DNA from: Priapulus caudatus
Taxonomy: Eukaryota > Priapulida > Priapulimorpha > Priapulimorphida > Priapulidae
Assembly: GCF_000485595.1 (NCBI RefSeq)
Contig: NW_014577402.1
Span: forward strand, 1-27,674
Reading direction: 5' to 3'
DNA: 27,674 bases
A program made the position numbers and the translations under genes. Below the pieces are notes generated by a model. The model was not told the DNA's origin, did not search any database, and saw nothing but the letters and a program-made list of their open reading frames with translations. Shown here piece by piece: positions 1-9,520 of this stretch (within the stretch, counting starts at the first letter, position 1; each line of letters opens with the position of its first letter).

Positions 1-1055
1 CGTTGTGTTCGGTTCACCGCTAGGCAATACGTTCTTTCTGCCTATCAGATTCAGTAAGTTTCCGCCAGAGCCCAGAACCGCACGCGGGATTGCCGTAAAA
101 GAAGAGTAAACGAAGCAAGCCCACATAAAAGGTGGGAACTATATAAACTTTAAGAATTGATTGCTCAGCGATTTCGTCTCACCCACGCCCAGTACGTCAG
201 TTGGATAATCTGCGGGCCTAGGGGAGGAAGGCGATCTATTATATGTCGATGACAAGCGGCATGGCCGCTCGCTATGGCAAGAGTTGCAAGCGCCTTGGTG
301 CTAACCATGAGGTCAGTCGACAGAAATCTATGGCGACGTCTCGTCGTATCCTGGTGCGCTGCCCTTTCTCTGTCGCTCGGACACGACCGCCATTCGTCGT
401 TGCACGCAGCCTCGCGTACGCACGTACTGAATCCTGAAACGAAATCGACCCGAAAATCGTACACGAGCCTTTAGTGTATGCTCGACCAACCGCCCCGAAA
501 CTACGCTTGGTTAAAAACCTTGCGAATTTGCTTCCGCCATAAACGCCATCGTGTAATGACCGGTGACGGATGTCGGGCCGGACTACCGCAGAGCTACAAC
601 CGTCGCACGATCCTCATCGGGGCATTAAAATAAAAATGTGTGAACAAGATATAATCAGGAGTGCAATAATACTATAACTCCCTGATATGAAACCGAGGTG
701 CGTTTGTCACATCTCGTGAAATGCACTCACGCACTGCAGGTCGGCTCCGTCTGCAGGCTGGCCTGCTGTCCTTGGATTTCGCATGTAGGAAATGCATCGT
801 AAGGACGCGCGCGAGTGCCTGATTAACAGGGTTCTCGCTAACGCTTATTTCCTGGGGCGGAAGAACATCGCTTCCCTCCTGCAGGAGCACCCGACATCCC
901 AGCTAATTGCGGATAATCGTCGCTGTAGAATAAGCACACGATTACTAGCGTCATTCGTAAACAAGGCAGAGACAGGCAGGGCCGTTCCAGCTAGAGGTTG
1001 GGGGGGATGGCGGACACCATAGTAGCTTTCGCGTGCGCTCTCTTCTTCAATCTTC
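1..1055. other. Non-coding flank of left copy
   Basis: No gene recognised. It matches 19674-20426 with many indels. The one structured piece is a small hairpin at about 653-685, with arms ATCAGGAGT and ACTCC(C)TGAT, which is also present at 20109-20140 with perfect 9-nt arms. The open frames here are short and not conserved between the copies. Confidence 0.5.
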
Positions 1056-1282
1056 GTCTCCTTCGTCTCTCTCTCTCTTTCTCTTCTTTCTTTCTCTCTT
1101 TCTTTCTCTCTCTCTCTCTCTTTCTCTCGTCTACTCGTTGTTCTTTCTTTCTTTCTCTACTTGTCTTATCTCTTCCTCCTCTCTCTCTTTCTTTCTCTTC
1201 ATACTATAATCTCTTTCTTGTCTGTCTCTCTCTCGTCCCTGCTCTCGCGGCTCATCTCTCGCTTTCTCTCTCTCTCTCTGAG
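1056..1282. repeat. CT-rich microsatellite, left copy
   Basis: A pyrimidine tract of CT and CTTT runs interrupted by short unique words. The counterpart is at 20427-20718. The open frame across it codes only Ser/Leu/Phe repeats and is not a gene. Confidence 0.9.
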
Positions 1283-1593
1283 CGTCAATGCGTGCTCTGG
1301 CGTCGTCAATTCTCGTGTCGTTCGATACAGTAATAGGTGAATGTACATATATATAGTGAGTATATATACTATATAATATATATTATGCCTCGCTAATAAG
1401 AATCTCTTGTTATTTGACTTCTATTGGTTTCTGCATGCTAGCTGTGCAACTGGCAACACTGAAAGAGCAGCAGCGATTAGGATATTGCCAGGCGCAGTTG
1501 ACCCCGGGTATAATTAACTCTCCATAAACACAATCTTCGCGTAATCAAGTGGCTGCGCGGGGAAGGGAGGGAGCGTGATGTGTCCCGTATACT

Positions 1594-2205
1594 CACAGGG
1601 CACTTGAAGACGCCTTTCAATAAAATATAATGCGTTTAACTTAAAGTACGGAAGATTAGGTTGGTACTACCCAGAATGTCTAATGTCTTCTATACTCTCA
1701 TTGTCACCGTATGTCCCATTGCAGAGCGAGTTGGTCAACTGTCGGAATCCTACGTCCAACGAATATAAGCTGCCGGCCATCTGCTCTCGCGGCGGCTAAC
1801 ACTCGCCCTATGCAGCGGGAGTCACACTAAGTTAGGTAGTATGAGTAGCGTAAAATAATATAGTATATATATATGGCGTAGGGGGGAGTAATATATATAT
1901 ATTAGTGTAAGCCGCTTGCAATCAGTGGTTAAGCGCGCGTAGAGCATGGCGGCGCGGCAGGCTGAGGTCTATATTGTACTACTATTTATAGTTAGGTGTA
2001 GCGTGCCACAGGAGTGCGGTGATCCAGCCGAATGGCGCCGGCAGCTTATATCTGTTGCACGTAGGCATTGGAGCAGGGGAAGACTGGGTTAGCGTGGCAA
2101 TAATACGGTGAAAGATGAGTATAGAAAGCATTAAGAATTGCTATGTAAAATAGATTTCGTATATAGTTAGCATTATATTTTATTGAAACGCTTCAAGTGC
2201 CTGTG
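1594..2205. mobile_element. Foldback DNA transposon with long terminal inverted repeats, left copy
   Basis: The ends are CACAGG(G)CACTTGAAG at the left and CTTCAAGTGCCTGTG at the right. The inner arms also match as inverted repeats: AATAAAATATAATGC against GCATTATATTTTATT, CTATACTCTC against GAGTATAG, CCTACGT against ACGTAGG, and TATAAGCTGCCGGC against GCCGGCAGCTTATA. The centre is TA-rich and here holds about 150 bp more than the right copy. The octamer CCTATACT follows the right end directly, and CCGTATACT precedes the left end, which suggests an 8-bp target duplication. No transposase is encoded, so the element is non-autonomous. The 8-bp duplication fits hAT-type transposases, but the family is not assigned. 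Confidence 0.75.
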
Positions 2206-3650
2206 CCTATACTATATTATGTGTGTCAGCAGTAGCATTAGTAATCTATCAGTAACCAGCAGTAATTTATATGAAGAGCATTATCGTGTTCACACCTCAT
2301 TGTAATGTAGGCCTAAAGACCAAGCTCATTAGCTATTACATAATCCGAGCGGCCGTTGCCAGAAACAAAATTAGTCTTAAGATTTGTCTTAGAGTTAACT
2401 TCGATTCGTAAACCGTTGACAGATATATCGGAGGGTTACGAGAATGAAAAACCCTCGCAAAACGCCCTCCTCAACATTACGAGATACCAGACCCTCTCGT
2501 AACTCGTAACCTTAGGCCAAGCTTAAAAACAAGATGAAAATAACGCAATCACACAAAGAAGTGGCGATTGTTCGTTTGTTTAGGATATTTTGATGAGTCA
2601 TGACGCTGGCTTATTTTTCATTCGCTCAACCATCATAATGTGCATAAATTGCTATGATGTACATTCAATATGTATGAATTTGAGTTTTGTGATCGATTCT
2701 CATCCAATCAGCAACCTTGTGACAGCACAATTACCAAGTTCCTGTATCGTATTAAATTTGTTCGTAATATCTTTGATCTATCTCTGTGCCAAAATTGGTG
2801 CTTTTATCAAAAAAAATTGCACAATAGTTCTGAAATATCCATAGGTAAACGCCCCACTAATGATAGGGTTTCTGCATAGCGCGATGGCGTTTTCTGTCAA
2901 CGCTACTCTCGTAACATTAACATTAGCTAAGGCTGATCTTCACGATGGCCATCTGACCAACGTCACCAGCGCGTGCATTATGATGTTAGACAGCATAAGG
3001 GTAACGACGCAAGAAAATGCTATGAGTGTAATTTGAGCTCAAATTAAGGCGTATATCTTGACGTCAAAAGTCGAACAGCTAGTTCATCTCGCTCTTTACA
3101 ACCCAACCCATAATTTGGGACGCTGAGCGGCTGTTACCGGCGTTTTAAGGTAGGAGCGAGCAAAGTGGTAATCGTTTACAACCGCCGGGAAGATACGCGG
3201 ATGCTAAGATGATGGTCAGCAAAGGCGTGTGTGTAACAGTTGTCCTATAAAATATTATATTGATAATTATGAAATGAATTACGTGGCTCAAATGAAAGAA
3301 ATTGTTCGTAAATTCAAGGGCGGGGTATCTATTAAGACGCGCGGCTCTTTCCTGGACTGTGATGCAGGCACGTAAGCACAAACGACCTATCATTCGACAG
3401 GCGACATCGACCGGCGCGCTTTCGCGAACGAGTGAGTCGTGACGGCTTGCATGAAGCGATCGAACTAGCAGACCACGCGCATCCGTGCTCCACCCGTCCG
3501 CATCACTTCGCCATAATGAAGCTCTGTTGCTGCACGACTGGAGGCAACGCTCGCGTACTTCGCCCGCCACATGTCCGGCGCGGCGCGGACACGGACGCAG
3601 TGAGCTCGATACACGATACAGCGCGGGATCGGGCTGCTAATTATCGTTTG
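2206..3650. other. Non-coding upstream region, left copy
   Basis: No gene seen. It contains a copy-specific repeat insertion (2753-2864) and a block at about 3148-3330 with no counterpart on the right. A GC-rich stretch at about 3410-3640, matching 22430-22650, lies just upstream of the TA-rich promoter-like sequence. The short open frames on both strands are broken differently in the two copies. Confidence 0.5.
2753..2864 (+). repeat. Copy-specific interspersed repeat insertion
   Basis: The flanks join cleanly in the right copy (…ATCGTAT / AGGG…TTCTCATAG near 21970), where this block is missing. Part of it (2754-2827, with CTCTGTGCCAAAATT and TTTTATCAAAAA) recurs at 10465-10535, so it belongs to a dispersed repeat family. 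No target duplication could be seen, so a deletion in the right copy is not excluded. Confidence 0.7.
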
Positions 3651-3698
3651 TATATGTCTTATATTAATATAATATATATTGTATATAATATCTATCTA

Positions 3699-3708
3699 TA
3701 TATAAAGG
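3699..3708 (+). promoter_or_regulatory. Possible TATA box upstream of receptor exon, left copy
   Basis: TATATAAAGG lies at the end of a TA-rich stretch about 370 bp upstream of the damaged receptor start. The counterpart at 22729-22738 is TATATATAAG. The TA-rich background makes such a match likely by chance. Confidence 0.25.
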
Positions 3709-4075
3709 TTCTTTGAAAGACCGAAGCTGGATGCGGAGCTGTGTATGTAACGGCGATAACAACGGACCGCTGCGAACGAACACTGTCCGCCCTCCAGGAC
3801 TTCCGAGTGCTCATAGCAGGACGTCAGATGGGCGTCCATCATCGCCATCTCGTTCGTCGACGCGTCCATCGTCATCAGTCGTCGACCGCCGTGCAGTCAT
3901 TCATCGCGTCGTACCTCAAACCGTGGCGTTACTGTTACGCGAGCGAAAGTTCCGCTAACGCGAATTTAGCAAGTTTACTCGGCCAGCTGAGAACAAACGA
4001 GCCTCTTACCAGAGGATGCGTCGCGTGGCTAAGCTGCCAATCGTTATGAGAGCTTCTTCTTCGAGGGCAGCATCC

Positions 4076-4915
4076 ATGCCGCGTGTGGCCGCGAGAAACA
4101 TGACGGCCATCTCGCCCCGCGCTGCTAGGCTGCTGCTGTTGCAATTCGTCGTCAACAGAGCCGCACCGGTAGAAGCTTCCCGGTCCGGCGTGTGCGGCCG
4201 CGCCGTGTCCGGCTGCGTGGCCCGTCCGCCGCACGATCCTGAGGCGCCCGCTACCGTCACCGCGAAGCGATGATAGAGTACCAGGCGCGTCCGACTTACA
4301 CGCCAGGAAAAGAGAGATCGATTGATATAGATACAGGATCCGCTCGGTGATCAAATAAGAGAAAATAACAAAAAAAAAAAAGGAGACGGCCACCTCGCTC
4401 ACAATCTTTTATGGTGACGAGAGTACACCGAACATGCACGGCGGCGACGGGTCCTCGAGCGCATCGTGCACCTTGTCGGCCCCGGCACATCGTCCGACGA
4501 ACGTGTCATACGGGCCTCGGCTTGCGACTGACGTCTGTGCTAGCGGTATGTCGGCGCTTCTCGCGAGGGAAGTGGGGCATGCCGATTATCTCCCGTGGGG
4601 CATGCATCTGGCTGGCCGCAGTTTTCCGCGACAAGACGACTGTTCCCGACGGTCTAATCGCACCGTGTCGCCGGCTACCAGTTACAGCGAGCCACTCGCT
4701 TATCAGTCTGCGATGCGGCACACGGTGGCGCTGCCCGCCTGGCGCTGATCACCGTCCCGACACCGCTGTGAGCAGCTGGCGTCGCGACTCACGAAGGTGA
4801 GCTTCAGGAGGCCGAGATTCGAGGTGCACGACTACCTCGTGTTTGACGTGCTGGAGACCGAGACGGCCGACTCGGCTAAAGCACGCCTACCAGGGACGCG
4901 TGAACAGGAGCAGAG
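4076..4915 (+). pseudogene. Broken copy of ANF-receptor-domain exon (receptor guanylate cyclase-like)
   Basis: This is the counterpart of the intact exon at 23065-23761. The start context CATGCCGCGTG, the Leu-rich signal peptide region (TTGCAATTCGTCGTCAAC) and the downstream words TGGGGCATGCCGATTATC and GTGCACGACTACCTCGTG are preserved. At least a dozen single-base or short indels shift the frame repeatedly, and a block at about 4298-4386 containing an A-run replaces roughly 18 bases of coding sequence. The total is 840 nt against 697. The splice donor GTAAGT follows 4915 and is intact. No continuous receptor can be read. It is either a decayed paralogue or an error-rich duplicate of the same locus; the indel-dominated differences in exon and introns alike leave both possible. 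Confidence 0.75.
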
Positions 4916-4993
4916 GTAAGTGTCGCCACTGCCGTTCAATACAAGAAACCATTATTTTCCTGTCGTTTGTTGTCGTGTGTTGCCTGTCTGTAG

Positions 4994-5029
4994 AGCACGA
5001 CTACCAGGACGCGGTGAACAGGAGCAGAG
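4994..5029 (+). CDS. 36-nt mini-exon A of receptor, left copy
   Basis: It is bounded by acceptor …CTGTCTGTAG and donor GTAGGT, with a pyrimidine-rich tract upstream. It enters and leaves in phase 1, so with the preceding G it reads EHDYQDAVNRSR. This nearly repeats the last 12 residues of the first exon (KHVYQDAVNRSR in the right copy). The upstream intron is 78 nt (4916-4993). The sequence is intact although the preceding exon in this copy is badly broken. Use in mRNA is inferred from splice sites only. Confidence 0.55.
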
Positions 5030-5113
5030 GTAGGTGTCGCCACTGTCGTTGATATAGCAAGAAACTTTTATTTTCCTGTCGTTTGTTGTCGTGTGTTGCC
5101 TCTGTCTGTATAG

Positions 5114-5149
5114 AGTACGTCTACCAGGACGTGGTGAACAGAAGCAGAG
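5114..5149 (+). CDS. 36-nt mini-exon B of receptor, left copy
   Basis: The acceptor is …CTGTATAG and the donor GTAGGT. It is phase 1-1 and reads EYVYQDVVNRSR. It lies 84 nt after mini-exon A (intron 5030-5113). Similarity to the first-exon end continues about 26 nt past the donor (GTAGGTGTCGCCACTGTCGT) and then stops, marking the end of the local tandem duplication. The right-copy counterpart has lost one base, so this is the better record of the exon. Confidence 0.55.
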
Positions 5150-5175
5150 GTAGGTGTCGCCACTGTCGTTGATTA

Positions 5176-5878
5176 ACTCCGATTGTCTCCCTGCGGCTGT
5201 GCTCGATCAGGTGCGCGCCATACCAATATTTATGTGTGTCAAATGTCATTCATGTTACCAGAAATGCACAAACAGTGCGCTAATACACGGCACTAAATGT
5301 AGTGCATGCAGGTTTCATGTATTTTGTTCAACCAAAGGTTTCTTTGTGTTTCCTACCTCTGTACTAAACATTATTTTCCCTCGTGTCGTACCACAGGTTT
5401 ACTATTCCTGTAATTAAGGTATAGACGATTTCACAGGGTCACCCGGTTTATTTTCGTATAATAATGGAATGTCCGCAAATACCAAGTCACCACGGTGTTT
5501 GAGGAACTAATTAAGCGTGCTGAATGCGCACCTGAGGACCCACCTGACTGCAATCAACGCACATGCCCTTACATTCGCACTAAGTCACTCGACCTTTCGA
5601 ACTATTCAGATAATACAAAAGCCAGCGAATGTACGAGTAAGGTGAAACGAACTATCACGACGGAAGGAAACGCTTAAGCCGTAGACAATTACGTATTTGG
5701 TTGGATAAATGTAAAAAAAAGGCGATTACATTCAGTCCGAGTAGAGCATAACCTGACCTTATTTTAACAAGACACGAACAGATCTGGCGTACAAATATAA
5801 TTGCCTTTGCATTAATATAACATCTGTGGAAGGCACGCAAGGAACAGATTATGTATTTGCTATAAAGTACCTCTAATG
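5176..5878. other. Intronic or intergenic sequence, left copy
   Basis: This is presumably intron of the receptor downstream of the mini-exons. It matches 24026-24727. The frames at 5154-5417 and 5495-5677 are not kept in the right copy, where indels break them, and no domain is recognisable. Confidence 0.5.
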
Positions 5879-6066
5879 CAGGGGTTCATAACCTATGGTC
5901 CGCGGACCCCGCTGGGTTCCGTGAATGGGCTTCAGGGGGTCCGTGAACCCCATTGTATGCAAAATTGTGTGTTTATGTGCTTATGTGCATTTTTCTGGGG
6001 AGGCGTCCATAGCTTTCACCAGATTCTCAAAGGGGTTCATGACTCAAAAAGGGCTAAGACCCACTG
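5879..6066 (+). mobile_element. hAT-like non-autonomous transposon (188 bp), left copy
   Basis: It begins CAGGGGTTCATAACC and ends GGGCTAAGACCCACTG, short imperfect terminal inverted repeats of the CAG…CTG type. Internal words such as TCCGCGGACCCC, TTTTTCTGGGGA and CATAGCTTTCACCAGATT resemble, from memory, Charlie-type hAT MITEs familiar from vertebrate genomes. The flanking octamers CTCTAATG and CTCGAATA agree at 6 of 8 positions and could be a worn 8-bp target duplication. It lies in presumed receptor intron sequence and is shared with the right copy, so insertion predates the duplication. Confidence 0.7.
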
Positions 6067-6714
6067 CTCGAATATGTCTATAGTAACGGCACTGCAGAGC
6101 AAAAACAGCAGCGGGAAGTACAGAAATAAAAGTAAGAAAATTGAACGTGTGTGATATATAATTTCGCGAGCAACATTTTTTTTTTAGCAAATAAAATGTT
6201 AATAGAAATTAAAGCTGCGCGAAAAATTAACGGAGAAAGGGATCCTATACATATTTAGATCGGAATCTTTGTTCATTACGGGTCCCCTCGTGTCAAGTAA
6301 AACAGAAAAGAAAAATTTCTTCGAAAAGGTTTGAGAGCAATAGCTGTCATCATGCTGTCATGTATTGTCTCTGTATGGGGTTTCGACTTCCGCACAGCTT
6401 TTACTTTTACATTCCAGTGACTTCTATTGATCAAAGTTGTCGACAGATCCTTGTAGGAATATTTGGGAAAAGAATACGTGTACTTGTACAGGGGGCAGCA
6501 CATAATAGCTATAGCAATTTAAAACAAATTGAAAACAAATAAGGCAAATTTGTGCGTATTGACAATGGCAAATGTCTGTTGTTTTAGAAGGTTCTTGCTT
6601 CGATAGAGATTTATTCTGTGTTTGCTGCTTAATCACGTAAGCGTGAGGTGACGGGGTCACAAAATATAGATATCTATATCATATATAAGCCTTTTTTTAA
6701 TAGAAAATCTGGCA
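6067..6714. other. AT-rich non-coding sequence, left copy
   Basis: It matches 24917-25550 with many indels. No gene, RNA or recognisable element was seen. Confidence 0.5.
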
Positions 6715-6777
6715 TTCCGTTATACACTAGCGCTTTAATCTTTTTGAAAAAGGTGTAAGGGCTAGTGTATAACGGAA
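6715..6777. repeat. Perfect 17-bp inverted repeat (hairpin), left copy
   Basis: The arms at 6715-6731 (TTCCGTTATACACTAGC) and 6761-6777 (GCTAGTGTATAACGGAA) are exact reverse complements around a 29-nt loop that itself contains CTTTTTGAAAAAG. It lies directly before the ATCT tract. Confidence 0.85.
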
Positions 6778-6779
6778 CG

Positions 6780-6781
6780 TG

Positions 6782-6827
<46 letters not shown>

Positions 6828-7059
6828 AATCTACCTATCTTTCTAGCTAGCTATCTATCTATCTATCTAATACTATTACTATCCAAATAGTATACCTACT
6901 GTTTCTCGCCTCTTCCCTTCTCTCTCTCTCTCTCTAACATCTATCTATCTTATCTATATATCTAATATTATCTATCTATCTATTTAATCCTATCTATCAA
7001 TCAACTATCTATCTATCTATCTATCATACTATCTATATAATTCTATTTATCTATATATC

Positions 7060-7090
<31 letters not shown>

Positions 7091-7148
7091 CTATCTTTCT
7101 TTTAGCTATCATATCTAGCTAGCTATCTATCATCTATCTATCTATCTA
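6780..7148. repeat. ATCT tetranucleotide microsatellite, left copy
   Basis: Long runs of CTAT/ATCT are broken by CT runs and by short unique words such as TCTAGCTAGC. The counterpart is 25617-25996. Confidence 0.95.
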
Positions 7149-7499
7149 CGCACGCACACTCAAACGCACACTTCCTTTGTATGGCTCTTACTCATTTACT
7201 GTCTCGATCTATCTTCCTTTCACTCTCTCCCTCTTCTCTGCAACACGAGCATCGACGCGCGCAGCGAACGATGATGATGCTATGAGAGTAAGCCACCATA
7301 ATTATTACCACATGTTCTGTAATTGTGTTTATATCGATTAATTAGCCCTAATGTGTCAAATAAATTTTGTTAATTGGCATCTTAATTGGCGTGGCATGCT
7401 CCATATAGCAATTGACGACAAGGAAGATTGTCAGACTACATTTTACAGAAACTCTAAATGAATCAGGCCAGGGCGGCCGCCACGAGGGGCAGGGGGAGG
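7149..7499. other. Non-coding sequence, left copy
   Basis: It matches 25997-26353. No gene seen. The frame entering the purine tract from 7412 is a low-complexity Lys/Arg reading and is not conserved in the right copy. Confidence 0.5.
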
Positions 7500-7767
7500 G
7501 GGCGGTCGCCCCCTATCATTGCAAGAAACAAGGAAGAAGAAGAAGAAGAAAAGAGAAAAAGAAACGAAAAAAGAATAAAGAAAAGAAACGAAAAAGAAAA
7601 AGAAAGAAAATAGTCAACGGAAAAGAACGAAGAAACAAAGAAAAAGAAAAGAAACATCTTGCAACATGTCTTGACGATCATGATGGTGGGTGGGGGGGTC
7701 ACCCCCCCCATCATATTCAAGAAAAAAGTAAAGAAAAGAAGATCTTGCAAATAATAGGGGATCGCCC
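7500..7767. repeat. Double foldback purine element, left copy
   Basis: It starts GGCGGTCGCCCCCTATCATT and ends AATAATAGGGGATCGCCC, which are inverted relative to each other. Inside are two successive stem units, each opening with ATTGCAAG-like and closing with CTTGCAA, and each enclosing an A/G-only loop (about 7528-7657 and 7726-7742). The two units meet at a G-run/C-run palindrome (GGGGGGGTCACCCCCCC). The same architecture is at 26354-26608. Confidence 0.7.
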
Positions 7768-7889
7768 AAAATGAGTGAGTAGTAGCCTACAAGCTGACCA
7801 CTTCATCGAACAAATCGACAAAAATTAAGTGCGAAATTCCCAATCCATATAAACCTGTTGCTTAATTTGATAACTCGACTGTCAAGTGC

Positions 7890-7941
7890 TTATTTCCTGG
7901 GAGTCCCAAGTTGGGACCATCATTTTCGATGATGCTGTTTC
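7890..7941. repeat. Tandem hairpins, 52 nt identical between copies (left)
   Basis: Two adjacent inverted repeats occur here: GTCCCAA-G-TTGGGAC, then CATCAT-TTTC-GATGATG. All 52 bases match 26726-26777, whereas flanking sequence carries indels every few to tens of bases. The function is unknown. Confidence 0.7.
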
Positions 7942-8121
7942 GCCGCGAAAGTAGGCCACACTTGAGAGTGTTAACAACTAATAAATATAATTACAGACGT
8001 TCAGACTGACGCTCTAATACTACCTACATCTATCTAATTATTTACCTCCGCCCACGGACGTGGGGAGGTTATTGATCGGTCGTGCGTTCGTGTACACGTT
8101 AGCAGCGCAGCGCCAGCGCAC

Positions 8122-8172
8122 GTGTGTGTGTGTGTGTTGTGTTGGTGTGGTTGTGTGGTGTGTGTGTGTATG
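8122..8172. repeat. GT microsatellite, left copy
   Basis: An interrupted (GT)n tract within a GC-rich stretch. The counterpart is 26952-27000. Confidence 0.9.
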
Positions 8173-9295
8173 ACGCGATTGTATTATAGCGCGTCAGCGA
8201 CGAGCATCCCGCACAGCAGGCTGCCTGCTGACTGAAGCGCGAGCCGATGCATAACATGTACGCTGCGTATATCGTAGGTTATTCGTGTTTTCGATGATCT
8301 GATGCGTATGGCTAGTCGCTGGCGTGAGGTCAGCTCTTCCGTGAGTGCCCTCTGCCTAGTTTGTAGTAGTGTGTTATGCGTGCGGTGTTAGGTGTGTGCT
8401 GGCTGTGGCGTGCGTCATCTCTGCTCCGGTCATGTTTTTCTCGCCTCTAACAAATGACACCAGAATATATCGGTCAGTGCCAGCACTATTTTAAACAATC
8501 TAGGGTTCCCCTCGCCACTTCGGCGGCCCGCCTCTTTAAACGGTGTCCAGTTTCAAATAGGCATTGATATTCAACGAAAATTCCTAGCTAGTTCAACGGA
8601 GACGCCCCATTTAATCGAAGATAGTCCTTCCAGAGCATACAAAATTCCAACAACATTAGTTCCCAGAGACCACCATTTTTCACGTCTAGATTAGTTCCAG
8701 AGCCCCCGCCCCCTTTTTTAACTCTTCGCCAGATGGCACCATACCAGCAAACCTACCCATAATGTGGGTGACTCTCCCCCCCCGGGGTTCACCTCTCCTT
8801 GGTATATGTTGCTGCCTGGTTCCCATGCACGAATTTTTTGTCAGCAAATTGAGGGCTTTGATTAGCTAAACTCTGAGGCTTCCGCACGCTCCTGCCAGGC
8901 GGCTGCGCCCTGGACCCACCAGGGCACTAAGGCGGCCGCTGGGCCGGATTACATCACACGTGTGCGCAAAAGTCCATGCGTTAACCAGAGTTTCTACAAG
9001 TACGTACCCAAGCTGCGCCTAGGTGCGATGTTATACAACGCAGCCGTAGCACACTGCGTACGCAAATGTGATGAATTCGCAGGTAAACCACTACGCCATC
9101 GTACTGCTGGCTGTTGAGGGCGTGCCTAGCATAAACTGACAATCAGCACTCGGTGGCGATCCACATACCATACTGAACACAAACTGAAGCCTCTCTGTAC
9201 TGTAAAACCATATGGGCTCTAGCTGTCTACAGGATGCTGGGGTTGTAGTGCCCTCATTTTCGTTTGTATGATTGTGTTGCAAAGTGCGATGAAAG
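8173..9295. other. Non-coding sequence spanning the visible end of the duplication
   Basis: Similarity to the right copy runs to 8882, where the right copy reaches the window end. A GC-rich motif at about 8887-8930 (GGCTGCGCCCTGGACCCACC) resembles, in reverse orientation, the GGGGGGTCCAGGGTCGGACG segment near 10000. No gene seen. Confidence 0.45.
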
Positions 9296-9520
9296 CGCTG
9301 ACACAGCGTGCGTGCGAGCGTGGCGTTGCGTCCGTGCGTGTGCACTTACAACGTGCGTGCCGTGCGTGCGTGCAACGTACACCGTGCGTGTGCACGTACA
9401 CTTGCGTGCATTGCGTACGACACGTGGCGTGCGTGCTGGCGTGGTGTACGTACACGTGGTTGCTTGTGTCACGTACAATGCGTGCGTGGTCACGTACAAG
9501 TGCACTGCGGTGCACTACAC
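9296..9520. repeat. GTGCGT/CGTACAC alternating purine-pyrimidine tract
   Basis: About 225 bp dominated by GCGTGC, GTGCGT, CGTACACGTG and similar words with strict or near-strict purine-pyrimidine alternation. The open frames on both strands here are by-products of the repeat. Confidence 0.8.

Larger units (their letters stand above)
1..8882 (+). repeat. Left copy of a large direct duplication
   Basis: This block aligns collinearly with 19674-27674. Shared landmarks in the same order are the GCTAGGCAATACGTT start, CT tract, foldback element, TA-rich promoter-like stretch, receptor exon with mini-exons, hAT-like element, ATCT tract, purine element, double hairpin, GT tract and the CCGGGGTT segment near the end. 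Differences are mostly short indels in both exons and introns, and this copy is about 11 percent longer. It has private blocks at 2753-2864, about 3148-3330 and about 4298-4386. The alignment is cut by the window start, so the true boundary is unknown. It may be a paralogous duplication, an allele placed in tandem, or error-rich long-read sequence. Confidence 0.9.

Noticed and set aside
998-1333. Ser/Leu/Phe-rich open frame
   Set aside because: It is a translation of the CT microsatellite, and the right copy gives different frames.
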